Below are positions 17,606 to 27,287 of a stretch of DNA of 64,000 bases, in pieces. Position 1 is the first letter of the stretch; each line of letters starts with the position of its first letter. The position numbers were made by a program, and so were the translations under genes. The stretch covers positions 62,001 to 126,000 of the forward strand of contig NZ_FWFL01000009.1 in the NCBI RefSeq assembly GCF_900172295.1, in the 5' to 3' direction. This stretch comes from Roseovarius litorisediminis (GTDB lineage Bacteria > Pseudomonadota > Alphaproteobacteria > Rhodobacterales > Rhodobacteraceae). Under the pieces are notes generated by a model that was given only the letters and a program-made list of their open reading frames with translations, searched no databases and was not told the DNA's origin.

Positions 17606-18640
17606 ATGCATCGCAAAAGCACGACCAATTCCAACGCTATTTCACGCCGCCGTTTTATGGCAACAACCGCCGGGGGTGCTCTGCTAGCCGGGGCCGTTAG
17701 CCTGCCCAGTCGCCTTCTGGCGGCCGAACCGATTAAATGTGCCGGTATCTATACCGTGCCCGTAGAACAACAATGGGTCAGCCGCATTCACAAAGCGGCC
17801 ATGACAGCGCAGGACCGCGGCGATATCAGCTATGTCTATTCCGAGAATGTCAGCAACACCGATTATGCCCGCGTGATGCGCGAGTATGCCGAGCAGGGGT
17901 ATAAGCTGATCATTGGTGAGGCATTTGCAGTAGAACAGGAAGCGCGCGAAGTGGCGGCGGAATATCCTGATATCGCTTTCCTTCTCGGTTCCAGCTTTAA
18001 AGAAGATGCTGCGTTGCCGAACTTTGCCGTGTTCGACAATTACATTCAGGATGCGTCGTACCTGTCGGGCATCATCGCAGGATCGATGACCACGTCGGGC
18101 AACATTGGTATGGTCGGCGGTTTTCCCATTCCCGAGGTCAACCGCCTGATGCATGCCTTCATGGCCGGCGCACATGAGATGAACCCGGATATCAAATTCC
18201 AGGTCAGCTTTATCGGCTCGTGGTTCGACCCGCCCAAGGCCAAGGAAACTGCCTTTGCGATGATCGAGAATGGTGCAGACCTGCTTTATGCTGAACGCTT
18301 TGGCGTTTCGGACGCAGCTCAGGAAAAGGGTATCCTGGCCATCGGCAACGTTATTGACACTCAGGCCGACTATCCTGAAACAGTTGTCGCCTCGGCCATC
18401 TGGCACTTTGAGCCCACGCTGGACGCGGCTATAGCCGCTGTGCAGGCTGGCAACTTCAAAGCGGCTGACTATGGCGTCTATTCCTTCATGAAAGAAGGCG
18501 GATCGTCGCTGGCGCCGTTGGGAACGTTCGAGGGCAAGGTACCGCAATCAGCACTTGATCTGGTCGCCAAACGCACAGCCGAGATCAAGGCTGGCACTTT
18601 CGCGGTCGAGATTAACGACGAAGAACCCAAGTCGTCCTAA
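17606..18640 (+). CDS. BMP family ABC transporter substrate-binding protein (nucleoside/nucleobase type)
   Basis: The 344-residue protein begins with a twin-arginine signal (SRRRFMATTAGGALLAG) and an Ala-rich cleavage region. It then matches the basic membrane protein/PnrA family: GIYTVPVEQQWVSRIHKAA, VREYAEQGYKLIIGEAF-like and GMVGGFPIPEVNRLMHAFMAGA. Such proteins bind purine or other nucleosides and related bases in the periplasm. The operon continues with the ABC ATPase, two permeases and a cytosine-deaminase-like enzyme, which supports a nucleobase ligand. Tat export suggests it folds before crossing the membrane. Confidence 0.88.
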   Translation: MHRKSTTNSNAISRRRFMATTAGGALLAGAVSLPSRLLAAEPIKCAGIYTVPVEQQWVSRIHKAAMTAQDRGDISYVYSENVSNTDYARVMREYAEQGYKLIIGEAFAVEQEAREVAAEYPDIAFLLGSSFKEDAALPNFAVFDNYIQDASYLSGIIAGSMTTSGNIGMVGGFPIPEVNRLMHAFMAGAHEMNPDIKFQVSFIGSWFDPPKAKETAFAMIENGADLLYAERFGVSDAAQEKGILAIGNVIDTQADYPETVVASAIWHFEPTLDAAIAAVQAGNFKAADYGVYSFMKEGGSSLAPLGTFEGKVPQSALDLVAKRTAEIKAGTFAVEINDEEPKSS

Positions 18641-18641
18641 A

Positions 18642-20189
18642 ATGGGAAATTCTGGAGAGGCGCAGGTTGTTCTGCGCCTCAACGCCATTACCAAAACCTT
18701 TGGCGCGCTAACCGCAAACGACGCTGTCAGCCTATCTCTGCACAAAGGTGAGGTGATCGCCCTTCTGGGCGAAAACGGCGCGGGTAAAACCACATTGATG
18801 AACATCCTCTTCGGCCAGTATACCGCCGATAGCGGCACGGTTGAGGTGTTTGGCCGCGAACTGCCCCCCGGCAATCCACGCGCGGCACTGGATGCAGGTG
18901 TGGGCATGGTGCACCAGCATTTCACGCTGGCCGACAATATGACCGTGCTGGAAAACGTCATCCTAGGCACACAATCTCTTTGGAAACCGGGGCTGAACCG
19001 CGCTGTGGCGCGTGATAAAATCAACGAACTGGCCGCCGATTTCCGCCTTTCCGTTGATCCTGACGCGCGTGTTGGCGCGCTGACTGTTGGCGAGCGACAG
19101 CGGGTTGAAATACTCAAGGCGCTCTACCGGGATGCGCGGATTCTTATCCTGGATGAGCCCACCGCCGTTCTGACCCCACAGGAAACCGATGATCTGTTTG
19201 AGACCCTGCGCAAGGCCGTGGCTCTTGGCCTTTCTGTAGTTTTTATCAGCCACAAATTACACGAGGTCATGGCGATCTCTGATCGTGTGCTGATCCTGCG
19301 ACATGGCAAAATGGTGGCCGAAAGAAATATCTTGGATGTCGATAAACACAGCCTTGCCGCGCTTATGGTCGGTGCCGAAGTATCCGCGCCCAAGGTCGAA
19401 CCGGGCACGCCTGGTTCGCCATTACTTAGTCTCCGGAACGTTACCACCCCGGATCAGGGCAACGCACCCGGTCTAAAATCGCTGTCGCTGACCTTGCGCG
19501 CGGGAACGATAACCGGCCTCGCCGGTGTCTCGGGCAACGGACAGGCTGCGTTGGCTGATCTGATTGGCGGGTTGACACGGCCCGCCAACGGCACACTGGA
19601 ACTGGACAGTGCAGACGTCGGGCACTGGTCCCCGCGCGAGGCGGTACACAGTGGCATCGCCCGCATCCCCGAGGACCGCCACAAAACCGGTACCATTGCC
19701 GATTTCAACCTGACGGAAAACGCCATTCTTGAGACCTATCATCAGCCACCGATGAGCCGACGAGGCTGGATGAACTGGGGCGAGGCGCAACGGGCTACGC
19801 AACATATCATTGATACTTACGATGTTCGCTGTCCCGGTCCCGGGACCCGCATACGTCTGCTGTCGGGTGGTAATATGCAAAAACTGATTCTTGGCCGTGT
19901 CCTAGAGGCTGAACCGCGCATTGTTCTGGCCAACCAACCAGTGCGCGGTCTGGACATCGGCGCGGTCAACTATGTGCATTCGGAACTTTTAAGCGCCCGC
20001 AAACGCGGCGCGGCGGTGCTGCTGATTTCTGAAGATCTGGATGAAATCATGGCGCTTTCGGATGTAATATACGTGATTTCCGAAGGCCGCCTTTCGCCCG
20101 GGTTCGCGCGCGACAGCATGACGCCTGCCGAACTTGGCGTCTGGATGGCGGGCCATGGGTTTGAAGCGGAGCAGGCCCATGCGTCTTGA
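18642..20189 (+). CDS. ABC transporter ATPase, two nucleotide-binding domains (BMP system)
   Basis: This protein of about 515 residues holds two fused nucleotide-binding domains. The first has a normal P-loop (GENGAGKTT) and Walker B LILDEPT. The second has the degenerate P-loop GVSGNGQAA and signature LLSGGNMQKL, as usual for the RbsA/PnrC-type sugar and nucleoside importers. The ATG one base after the BMP stop is preferred; a longer frame runs back into the previous gene. The last 11 bases overlap the first permease gene, so coupled translation is expected. Confidence 0.9.
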   Translation: MGNSGEAQVVLRLNAITKTFGALTANDAVSLSLHKGEVIALLGENGAGKTTLMNILFGQYTADSGTVEVFGRELPPGNPRAALDAGVGMVHQHFTLADNMTVLENVILGTQSLWKPGLNRAVARDKINELAADFRLSVDPDARVGALTVGERQRVEILKALYRDARILILDEPTAVLTPQETDDLFETLRKAVALGLSVVFISHKLHEVMAISDRVLILRHGKMVAERNILDVDKHSLAALMVGAEVSAPKVEPGTPGSPLLSLRNVTTPDQGNAPGLKSLSLTLRAGTITGLAGVSGNGQAALADLIGGLTRPANGTLELDSADVGHWSPREAVHSGIARIPEDRHKTGTIADFNLTENAILETYHQPPMSRRGWMNWGEAQRATQHIIDTYDVRCPGPGTRIRLLSGGNMQKLILGRVLEAEPRIVLANQPVRGLDIGAVNYVHSELLSARKRGAAVLLISEDLDEIMALSDVIYVISEGRLSPGFARDSMTPAELGVWMAGHGFEAEQAHAS

Positions 20190-21228
20190 ACCCATCGCCA
20201 ACCCCACGCTGGCACGCACAACGCTGCCGCCTGCTATCGCCATCGTCGCCACGGTTTTCATCGCCTCGATTCTGGCCATGGTCGCCGGCGCCAATCCGTT
20301 TGCTGTTCTGGGGTTGATTATCAAAGGCGCGGCGGGGTCCAAATTTGCGTTGCTGGAAACCCTCAACCGGGCTACTCCGCTGATCTTTACCGGCCTGTCA
20401 GTCGCTGTCGCCTTTCGTGCCAAACTGTGGAACATTGGGGCCGAAGCACAACTTTACGCGGGGGCCCTGATCACCGTGGTTCTAGGCACCGGGATGCTGC
20501 CATGGGCCAGCCCTGCCTTGTTGCCGGTGATCGCGCTTTGCGCCATGCTGGCGGGCGCCGTTGTTCTTATGGCGCCTGCGCTGCTGAAGGTTCGCTTTGG
20601 CGTGGACGAGGTGGTGACGACACTGCTTTTCAACTTCATCTTCCTGCTCTTCATATCGCTGCTGCTGGAAGGGCCCCTGAAGGATCCGATGGGAATGGGC
20701 TGGCCCAAATCACAACGGTTGATCGCCGAGGCCCGCCTGCCACGCATCATCGACGGGCTGCGCCTGCACTGGGGTTTTGCCCTGGCGCTGATTGCCGCCG
20801 TCGCAGTCTGGGTGATTCAGCAACGTACAACACTGGGGTATGAAATGCGCGCCGTTGGCCTGAATAAGGAGGCCGCCGATTTTGCCGGCATCCCCGTCAA
20901 CCGCGTGTTGATCAAAACCGCATTGCTGTCAGGCGGTCTGGCCGCCCTAGCCGGTTTTTCAGAAGTCGCGGGGCTCAAGGGCAACCTCACCCTCGATCTT
21001 TCGCCTGGCTTTGGCTACACCGGCATAATCGTCGCCATGCTGGCACTGCTCAATCCGCTGGCTGTCATCGCATCGGCACTTTTCATTGCCGGTATATTCG
21101 TGGGCGCCGACAGCATGAGCCGCGCAATTGGCGTGCCCACCTATCTGGCCGATATCATGTTGGCCACCGCCCTGTTGCTAATGGTTTTGGCGATCCTGCT
21201 AACCCGGTTCCGCCTGGTAAGGGAATAG
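20179..21228 (+). CDS. ABC transporter permease (BMP system), first
   Basis: The product is a 349-residue permease of the branched-chain/nucleoside (BPD_transp_2) family. It shows LLETLNRATPLIFTGLSVAVAFRAKLWNIGAEAQ near 65-100, the coupling-type loop of YufP-like permeases. EMRAVGLNKEAADFAGIPV and FGYTGIIVAMLALLNPL follow. About nine hydrophobic helices are seen. It overlaps the ATPase gene and is followed after three bases by the second permease. Confidence 0.88.
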   Translation: MRLEPIANPTLARTTLPPAIAIVATVFIASILAMVAGANPFAVLGLIIKGAAGSKFALLETLNRATPLIFTGLSVAVAFRAKLWNIGAEAQLYAGALITVVLGTGMLPWASPALLPVIALCAMLAGAVVLMAPALLKVRFGVDEVVTTLLFNFIFLLFISLLLEGPLKDPMGMGWPKSQRLIAEARLPRIIDGLRLHWGFALALIAAVAVWVIQQRTTLGYEMRAVGLNKEAADFAGIPVNRVLIKTALLSGGLAALAGFSEVAGLKGNLTLDLSPGFGYTGIIVAMLALLNPLAVIASALFIAGIFVGADSMSRAIGVPTYLADIMLATALLLMVLAILLTRFRLVRE

Positions 21229-21231
21229 ATC

Positions 21232-22176
21232 ATGGACCTTTTCGATATCCTGCTTTCCGCCAGTTTCTGGACCGCCGCCATACGCATCGCCAGCCCGCTG
21301 ATCTTTGCCACTTTAGGCGAACTGATCTGTGAACGCGCCGGTGTTCTGAATCTCGGAATCGAAGGGATCATGGTCGCCGGGGCCTTCGCAGGCTGGATGG
21401 CTGTCTATTCCGGTATGGGATTGTGGGGTGGTGTGGCCGTGGCGATGCTGGCGGGTATGATGTTTGGTCTGATTCACAGCACTCTCACGGTGCCTTTTGG
21501 CTTGTCACAGCATGTTGTGGGCCTTGGCATCACCTTGCTGGCCACATCGCTGACCTACTACGCTTATCGCCTTGCCCTGCCTGAGGTGACAAGCCCCCCC
21601 AAAATCACAGCGTTTAAACCCTATGAAATCCCTGTCCTGTCAGATCTGCCTCTGATCGGCCAGGCACTCTTCTCGCAAACGCCACTGACCTATCTGGCAT
21701 TTGTGCTGGTGGGGCTTGTCTCGGTCGTCCTCTACCGAACACCACTTGGTCTGGCGTTGCGCGCAGCGGGTGAAAATCCATCAGCCGTTGCCGCGCAGGG
21801 CCTCTCGGTGACGGGGCTCCGCATGGGGGCCGTCATTTTTGGCAGCGGATTCATGGCCGTAGGCGGCGCGTTTCTGACCATGTCAGCGTTTGACAGTTTC
21901 TTCTTCGAGATGGTCAATGGCCGCGGCTGGATCTGCATCGCGCTGGTGGTGTTTGGCGCCTGGAAGCCTGGCAAGGCCCTTCTTGGCGCAATCCTTTTTG
22001 CCGCTTTCGATGCGCTGCAAATCCGTATCCAGCAAACGCCTCTGGGGGCCAATATCCCCTATCAGGTCTTTCTGATGATGCCATATTTACTATCCATACT
22101 GGCCCTGATCGCTATGTCCCGCCGAGCCGAAGTACCAGCCGCGCTAATGGTGCCGTTCAACAAAGGAGAACGCTGA
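21232..22176 (+). CDS. ABC transporter permease (BMP system), second
   Basis: This 314-residue permease is the YufQ-like partner. [33 protein letters not shown] is the family signature, and [22 protein letters not shown] is the coupling segment. Eight to nine membrane helices are predicted. Its stop overlaps the start of the deaminase gene by one base, so transporter and enzyme are made together. Confidence 0.9.
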   Translation: MDLFDILLSASFWTAAIRIASPLIFATLGELICERAGVLNLGIEGIMVAGAFAGWMAVYSGMGLWGGVAVAMLAGMMFGLIHSTLTVPFGLSQHVVGLGITLLATSLTYYAYRLALPEVTSPPKITAFKPYEIPVLSDLPLIGQALFSQTPLTYLAFVLVGLVSVVLYRTPLGLALRAAGENPSAVAAQGLSVTGLRMGAVIFGSGFMAVGGAFLTMSAFDSFFFEMVNGRGWICIALVVFGAWKPGKALLGAILFAAFDALQIRIQQTPLGANIPYQVFLMMPYLLSILALIAMSRRAEVPAALMVPFNKGER

Positions 22177-23456
22177 TGTTCGATCTTATCGTCAGAGGTG
22201 GCACCCTCCCCGATGGAAGAACTGCCGACATCGGCATCAGGGCCACTAAGATCGCGGCTATTGGCGATCTTTCGGACGCCGAGGCAGGCAAGGTGATCGA
22301 CGCCGCCGGCGATCTGGTCAGCCCGCCCTTTGTCGATCCACATTTCCACCTTGATGCCACGCAATCCTACGGCATCCCGCGGATCAACGCCTCGGGCACC
22401 CTGCTGGAAGGTATCGGCCTGTGGGGCGAGTTGAAAAAGGTCATGACCCAAGATCAGCTGGTTGAACGCGCGCTCACTTATTGCGATTGGGCAGCCAGTA
22501 TGGGCCTGCTGGCCATCCGCAGCCATGTAGATACCTGCGATGACCGGCTGTTGGGCGTCGAGGCGCTGCTGGAGGTCCGGGAAAAGGTTAAAGACTACAT
22601 CGACCTGCAGTTGGTGGCTTTCCCGCAGGACGGTTTTTACCGCGCCCCAACGGCACGCGAAAATACCATCCGCGCTTTGGATATGGGTGTAGACGTGGTT
22701 GGCGGCATCCCGCATTTCGAACGGACAATGGCCGACGGTGCGGCGTCGGTCAAAGAACTATGCGAGATCGCTGCCGAGCGTGGCCTGATGGTCGACCTGC
22801 ATTGTGATGAATCCGACGACCCGATGTCGCGCCACATCGAAACTTTGGCATTTGAAACTCAGCGCCTTGGGCTTCACGGCAGGGTTGCCGGATCACACCT
22901 GACCTCGATGCATTCGATGGACAACTACTATGTCTCGAAACTGCTTCCCCTGATGGCCGAGGCGCAGGTTGCGGCGATACCCAACCCGCTGATCAACATT
23001 ATGCTGCAGGGCCGCAACGATACCTTTCCCAAGCGCCGTGGGCTGACACGCGTAAAGGAAATGCTAAGCCATGGAATTACCGTTGGTTTTGGGCAGGATT
23101 GCGTACTTGATCCGTGGTATTCGCTTGGCACTGCCGACATGCTGGATGTGGCCTTTATGGGCCTGCATGTCGCGCAAATGAGCAGCCCCGAGGAGATGCG
23201 CCAATGCTTTGACATGGTCACCACCGAAAGCGCCCGCATATTAGGCCATCAAGACTATGGCCTGCGAGTGGGAGCACAGGCCTCGTTGGTGGTGCTTGAT
23301 GCCGGGAACCCGATCGAAGCAGTTCGCCTGCGGCCCGCCCGCCTGTATGTTATCGCAAAAGGCAAGGTGATCAGCAAAACACCCCGGCAGAACGCTGAAT
23401 TGGCCCTGCCCGCGCGGCCTGAAACCGTACGTCGGCGCCACGCAGCTCATAATTAA
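22176..23456 (+). CDS. Cytosine deaminase-like amidohydrolase
   Basis: The 426-residue protein is a metal-dependent amidohydrolase. It has an HxH-type motif in [18 protein letters not shown] in the middle, and [23 protein letters not shown], which parallels the GHDDVFDPWYPLG region of E. coli CodA. CodA hydrolyses cytosine to uracil and ammonia. Related enzymes act on isopropylammelide or other amino-heterocycles, so the exact substrate is uncertain. Being the gene after a nucleobase-type ABC importer supports nucleobase deamination. No signal peptide is present. Confidence 0.82.
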   Translation: MFDLIVRGGTLPDGRTADIGIRATKIAAIGDLSDAEAGKVIDAAGDLVSPPFVDPHFHLDATQSYGIPRINASGTLLEGIGLWGELKKVMTQDQLVERALTYCDWAASMGLLAIRSHVDTCDDRLLGVEALLEVREKVKDYIDLQLVAFPQDGFYRAPTARENTIRALDMGVDVVGGIPHFERTMADGAASVKELCEIAAERGLMVDLHCDESDDPMSRHIETLAFETQRLGLHGRVAGSHLTSMHSMDNYYVSKLLPLMAEAQVAAIPNPLINIMLQGRNDTFPKRRGLTRVKEMLSHGITVGFGQDCVLDPWYSLGTADMLDVAFMGLHVAQMSSPEEMRQCFDMVTTESARILGHQDYGLRVGAQASLVVLDAGNPIEAVRLRPARLYVIAKGKVISKTPRQNAELALPARPETVRRRHAAHN

Positions 23457-23605
23457 GACGTAAACGTTTTGGTCGGGCATAAAGGGCCGTTCAAAGAACC
23501 GTCGAAATTTATCACGTTTGAAGGCATATCTATTATGCTGGTCCCAATTTTGCGCAATGAAGCCATTAAATGGAAAATGCCAGATAAAAACAGGAGTCAT
23601 GAAGA

Positions 23606-25024
23606 GTGACACGTTATCCCCGTGACATGCGCGGACATGGTGCGCACCCACCAGATCCAAAATGGCCAGGCGGCGCCAGAATAGCGGTGCAGTTCGTGTT
23701 GAACTATGAAGAAGGTGGCGAAAACTGCGTGCTGCATGGGGATTCCGCCTCAGAGGCCTTTTTGTCCGACATTCCCGGTGCCGCCCCTTGGCCAAGCCAG
23801 CGCCATTGGAACATGGAATCGATCTATGAATATGGCGCGCGCGCCGGGTTCTGGCGTCTGCACCGCCTATTTACCGGGGCCCAAATTCCGCTGACAATTT
23901 ATGGTGTGGCAACAGCATTGGCCCGCAGCCCGCAACAGGTAGAGGCCATGAAAGCTGCCGACTGGGAGATCGCCAGCCATGGGCTAAAGTGGGTCGAACA
24001 CAAGGACATGCCCGAGGCTGAAGAGCGCAATGCAATCACCGAAGCCATCCGTCTGCACACCGAGGTCGTGGGCGAGCGCCCGTTGGGTTGGTACACCGGT
24101 CGCTGTAGCGCCAATACCGTCCGGCTGGTCGCCGAGGAAGGTGGGTTTGAGTATATTTCAGATACCTATGACGACGATCTGCCCTATTGGCTAGAGGTCG
24201 GAAACCACGACCAGCTGATCATCCCTTACACGCTGGAAGCAAATGACATGCGCTTTGCAACAGCACCAGGGTACATCACCGGCGAGCAGTTTTTCCAGTA
24301 TCTCAAAGACGCTTTTGATGTGCTCTATGCCGAGGGCGAAACCGGAACCGCCAGAATGATGAGTATCGGGCTGCATTGCCGCCTGATCGGTCGCCCCGGA
24401 AAACTGGCGGGACTGAAGCGATTCATTGACTACATCCAGGGCTTTGACGGCGTCTGGTGCGCCAGACGCATAGACATAGCACGACATTGGGCAAAAACCC
24501 ATCGGCCAAAGCGGTGGCGTCGCCCCAGCCAGATGACCAAACAGGAATTTGTTAAAGCCTTCGGTGGCATTTTTGAACATTCCGACTGGATTGCCGAGCA
24601 GGCTTTTGATCTTGAAATGGGGCTGGCACATGATTGCGTGGCAGGCGTTCACAACCTTTTATGCCGTGCGTTCCGCTCTGCCACATCTGACGCGCGCCTT
24701 GGCGTACTCAAAGCCCATCCGGATCTGTCGGGCAAACTGGCCACAGCAAAGCGCCTGACCGCAGAAAGCACGTCTGAACAGGCAAGCGCAGGGTTAGACG
24801 TTTTGACCGATGACGAACGCGCACAATTCACCGCACTGAACAGGGCCTATGTCGCCAAACACGGTTTTCCGTTCATTATTGCAGCCCGTGATCATGGCAA
24901 GGCGGGTATCCTTGGCGCCTTCGAAAAACGCTTGGGCAACGATCCTGAAACCGAGTTCGCAACGGCCTGCCGGCAGGTTGAACGAATCGCACGGCTGCGT
25001 CTTCAGGATATTTTGCCCGAATGA
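23606..25024 (+). CDS. Bifunctional PuuE-type allantoinase / OHCU decarboxylase fusion
   Basis: This 472-residue protein joins two enzymes. Residues 1 to about 300 match the polysaccharide-deacetylase-like PuuE allantoinase (RDMRGHGAHPPDPKWPGGARIAVQFVLNYEEG-type start and GWYTGRCSANTVRLV). Residues from about 308 match UraD, with FEHSDWIAE, KAHPDLSGKLA, STSEQASAGLD and NRAYVAKHGFPFIIA. Both sets of catalytic-site motifs look intact. The fusion covers OHCU to allantoin and allantoin to allantoate. GTG is the start, with AGGAG upstream. It overlaps the ureidoglycolate lyase gene by four bases. Confidence 0.88.
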   Translation: MTRYPRDMRGHGAHPPDPKWPGGARIAVQFVLNYEEGGENCVLHGDSASEAFLSDIPGAAPWPSQRHWNMESIYEYGARAGFWRLHRLFTGAQIPLTIYGVATALARSPQQVEAMKAADWEIASHGLKWVEHKDMPEAEERNAITEAIRLHTEVVGERPLGWYTGRCSANTVRLVAEEGGFEYISDTYDDDLPYWLEVGNHDQLIIPYTLEANDMRFATAPGYITGEQFFQYLKDAFDVLYAEGETGTARMMSIGLHCRLIGRPGKLAGLKRFIDYIQGFDGVWCARRIDIARHWAKTHRPKRWRRPSQMTKQEFVKAFGGIFEHSDWIAEQAFDLEMGLAHDCVAGVHNLLCRAFRSATSDARLGVLKAHPDLSGKLATAKRLTAESTSEQASAGLDVLTDDERAQFTALNRAYVAKHGFPFIIAARDHGKAGILGAFEKRLGNDPETEFATACRQVERIARLRLQDILPE

Positions 25025-25515
25025 AGAACATGATTGTCGCCTCCCCGCTTACAGCCAAAGCTTTCGCACCTTATGGCGATGTCATTGAGATTACTGGCAA
25101 GCCTGACAAGTTGATAAATCAAGGTAAATGCGGGCGGTGCGACAATCTGGCGGAACTGGACTTCTCTGATGGAATCGCGGGAATCAGCATTTTCGAATCC
25201 GAGCCGCAGCAATTTCCCTATGTGGTAGATATGGTCGAAAGGCACCCTTTTGGCAGTCAGACATTTATCCCACTCAACCAAGTACCAATGCTGATCATAG
25301 CTGCAGAAGATGCCAACGGGACACCCACCGGTCCAAAGGCGTTTATCAGCGAAAACGGGCAATCGGTTAATATTCGTCGTGGCACATGGCACGGCGTATT
25401 GGCCCCTATCGGCAATCCCGGTCAATATGTCGTTGTCGATCGAGTTGGCGAAGGAATGAACCTTGAAGAACACCGGTTCCACATGCCCTATATTGTCACG
25501 CATCCCGACCTGTGA
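25021..25515 (+). CDS. allA: Ureidoglycolate lyase
   Basis: The 164-residue protein matches the AllA cupin-like family: AKAFAPYGDVIE near the start, MVERHPFGSQTFIPL with the conserved His, FISENGQSVNIRRGTWHGVLAP, and VVDRVGEGMNLEEHRF. AllA splits ureidoglycolate into glyoxylate and urea, the end of the ureide pathway. It is translationally coupled to the PuuE-UraD fusion. Allantoate hydrolase and urate-oxidising enzymes are not next to it, so the path is completed elsewhere or the amidohydrolase downstream contributes. Confidence 0.88.
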   Translation: MKNMIVASPLTAKAFAPYGDVIEITGKPDKLINQGKCGRCDNLAELDFSDGIAGISIFESEPQQFPYVVDMVERHPFGSQTFIPLNQVPMLIIAAEDANGTPTGPKAFISENGQSVNIRRGTWHGVLAPIGNPGQYVVVDRVGEGMNLEEHRFHMPYIVTHPDL

Positions 25516-25595
25516 CAACAGTCAGATCCTGCTTTGGTGCTGGACACCCACGAACAAGGCCTATGGCCGCGTTTTAAACTTGTTTTCCGGAAGTT

Positions 25596-25672
25596 TGGTA
25601 GCGGAGGAGGGACTTGAACCCCCGACACGCGGATTATGATTCCGCTGCTCTAACCAACTGAGCTACTCCGCC
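25596..25672 (-). tRNA. tRNA with CAU anticodon, probably elongator tRNA-Met
   Basis: The minus strand folds into a full cloverleaf of 77 bases with encoded CCA. The acceptor arm is GGCGGAG/CTCCGCT (one G.U pair), the D arm is AGCTCAGTTGGTTAGAGC, and the anticodon stem GCGGA/TCCGC has loop ATCATAA. The T arm is GGGGGTTCAAGTCCCTC. The CAU anticodon could also mark initiator Met or lysidine tRNA-Ile. The first pair and D-arm fit elongator Met of alphaproteobacteria. Confidence 0.92.
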
Positions 25673-25855
25673 AAACCGTGGCGGTTGGTATGACACAGCA
25701 AAGCCTGCGTCAAGGCCCAAAAGCCTCGGGCAGCCCGGGTATCTGACCAACGTGACCGGATCGCTGTCGCATAGTTAAGCGGGTGCCGCCAGAAATACAA
25801 TTGTTCGATGATAGGGCAGTTGCCGGATCTGCACAGATGCAGCATGATCAGTGCC

Positions 25856-27286
25856 ATGTGCACATTCTCTGAAAACCCTGTCGTTGAACGGTTAAGCCAC
25901 ATTGTGGGCGCGCGTTATGTCCTGACAGGTGCAGATGCCAACCCGTGGTCACATGACTGGAGTGGCACTATCACATGGACGCCTCTGGCTGTGGTTCGTC
26001 CAGCCAACACCAGAGTAGTTTCAAAAATCGTCAAGCTGGCCAATTTGAACAAGCTCCCAGTTGTACCCGTTTCCGGCAATACTGGCCTTACAAAGGGCAC
26101 CACAGCCGAGGGTGCCATCATGGTTTCTCTGGATCGTATGTCGGCCATCCGCGACATTCGCCCTGACGGGCGGACAGCCGTTGTCGAGGCGGGCGTTATC
26201 CTGTCGAGGTTGCATGAGGCCGCAGCAGAACATGACCTGATTTTTCCGCTAACGTTTGGCGCCCGCGGATCGGCGATGATCGGCGGAGCGATTTCGACCA
26301 ATGCAGGTGGGTCAAACGTGTTGCGCTACGGCAATACCCGCGATCTGTGCCTGGGGCTTGAAGTGGTATTGCCCAACGGAGAGATAATGAACCTGATGAG
26401 TGCCTTGCATAAGGACAACTCGGGTTATGATCTGCGTCACCTGCTTATCGGCGCCGAAGGTACTTTGGGAATCATCACTGCAGCGGTTCTTAAATTGCGC
26501 CCGAAACCAAAGGCTTATGCAACAGCTATGGTGGCCGTAGCTTCCGTGGATCAGGCCGTGCATTTACTGAACCGGCTACAGAGCGAAACCGGCGGAGCTG
26601 TGGAAGCGTTTGAATACATGCCGCGCAGTTTCATAGAGGCGCATCTCAAGCGTTTCCCCGAGGCGCGAGCGCCGTTTGACGACATGTATGACGTCAATAT
26701 TCTGGTCGAAGTGGGCGCATTGGCGCCGCGCGATGCCATGCCCAATCCTGATGGTAGCATACCGATCACGATGCATCTGGAAACCGTGCTGGCGGGATCG
26801 TTTGAGAAAGGCGACGTGCTGGATGCTGTGGTCGCCCAGAATGACACCCAAAGGGCGGAAATGTGGGCCCGGCGAGAAGCCGCGGCAGAAGTATCACGGT
26901 TGCGAGACCCTATTGTCGACAATGACATAGCTGTGCCTGTCGACAAAATGCAGGCCCTTCTGGAGCGTATAAATAAACGCACCCAAGCGCTGGATCCCGG
27001 TATGCAGAATATCTCGGTTGCGCATCTTGGTGATGGCAATCTGCATTTTGCCGGTTGGCCTGAAACCCTGGATCCCGAAATTCACCGCGCGATTCAGGAC
27101 GCTGTTGAGGAAGAGGTCATTGCCCTCGGCGGGAGTTTCTCGGCCGAGCACGGAATCGGTCTGTCGAAACTGCCCGCAATGTCGCGGCGCAAGGATCCGG
27201 CCGCATTAGCGGCGATGCGGGCAATCAAACAGGCACTTGATCCAAACAACATCATGAACCCAGGCAAGGTAATACCTGCGCTCTAA
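25856..27286 (+). CDS. FAD-linked oxidase (GlcD/D-2-hydroxyacid dehydrogenase type)
   Basis: The product of about 476 residues has an FAD-binding PCMH domain with VPVSGNTGLTKGTT, and FGARGSAMIGGAISTNAGGSNVLRYG. A C-terminal FAD-oxidase domain follows, with VAHLGDGNLHFAG and EHGIGLSK, where the His residues help bind metal and substrate. The family oxidises D-lactate, glycolate or D-2-hydroxyglutarate. ALHKDNSGYDLRHLLIGAEGTLGIIT is shared by all of them, so the substrate is open. Three in-frame ATGs exist; the last gives the usual N-terminus (PVVERLSHIVGARYVLTGAD). It converges with hemC with a one-base gap. Confidence 0.85.
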   Translation: MCTFSENPVVERLSHIVGARYVLTGADANPWSHDWSGTITWTPLAVVRPANTRVVSKIVKLANLNKLPVVPVSGNTGLTKGTTAEGAIMVSLDRMSAIRDIRPDGRTAVVEAGVILSRLHEAAAEHDLIFPLTFGARGSAMIGGAISTNAGGSNVLRYGNTRDLCLGLEVVLPNGEIMNLMSALHKDNSGYDLRHLLIGAEGTLGIITAAVLKLRPKPKAYATAMVAVASVDQAVHLLNRLQSETGGAVEAFEYMPRSFIEAHLKRFPEARAPFDDMYDVNILVEVGALAPRDAMPNPDGSIPITMHLETVLAGSFEKGDVLDAVVAQNDTQRAEMWARREAAAEVSRLRDPIVDNDIAVPVDKMQALLERINKRTQALDPGMQNISVAHLGDGNLHFAGWPETLDPEIHRAIQDAVEEEVIALGGSFSAEHGIGLSKLPAMSRRKDPAALAAMRAIKQALDPNNIMNPGKVIPAL

Positions 27287-27287
27287 G

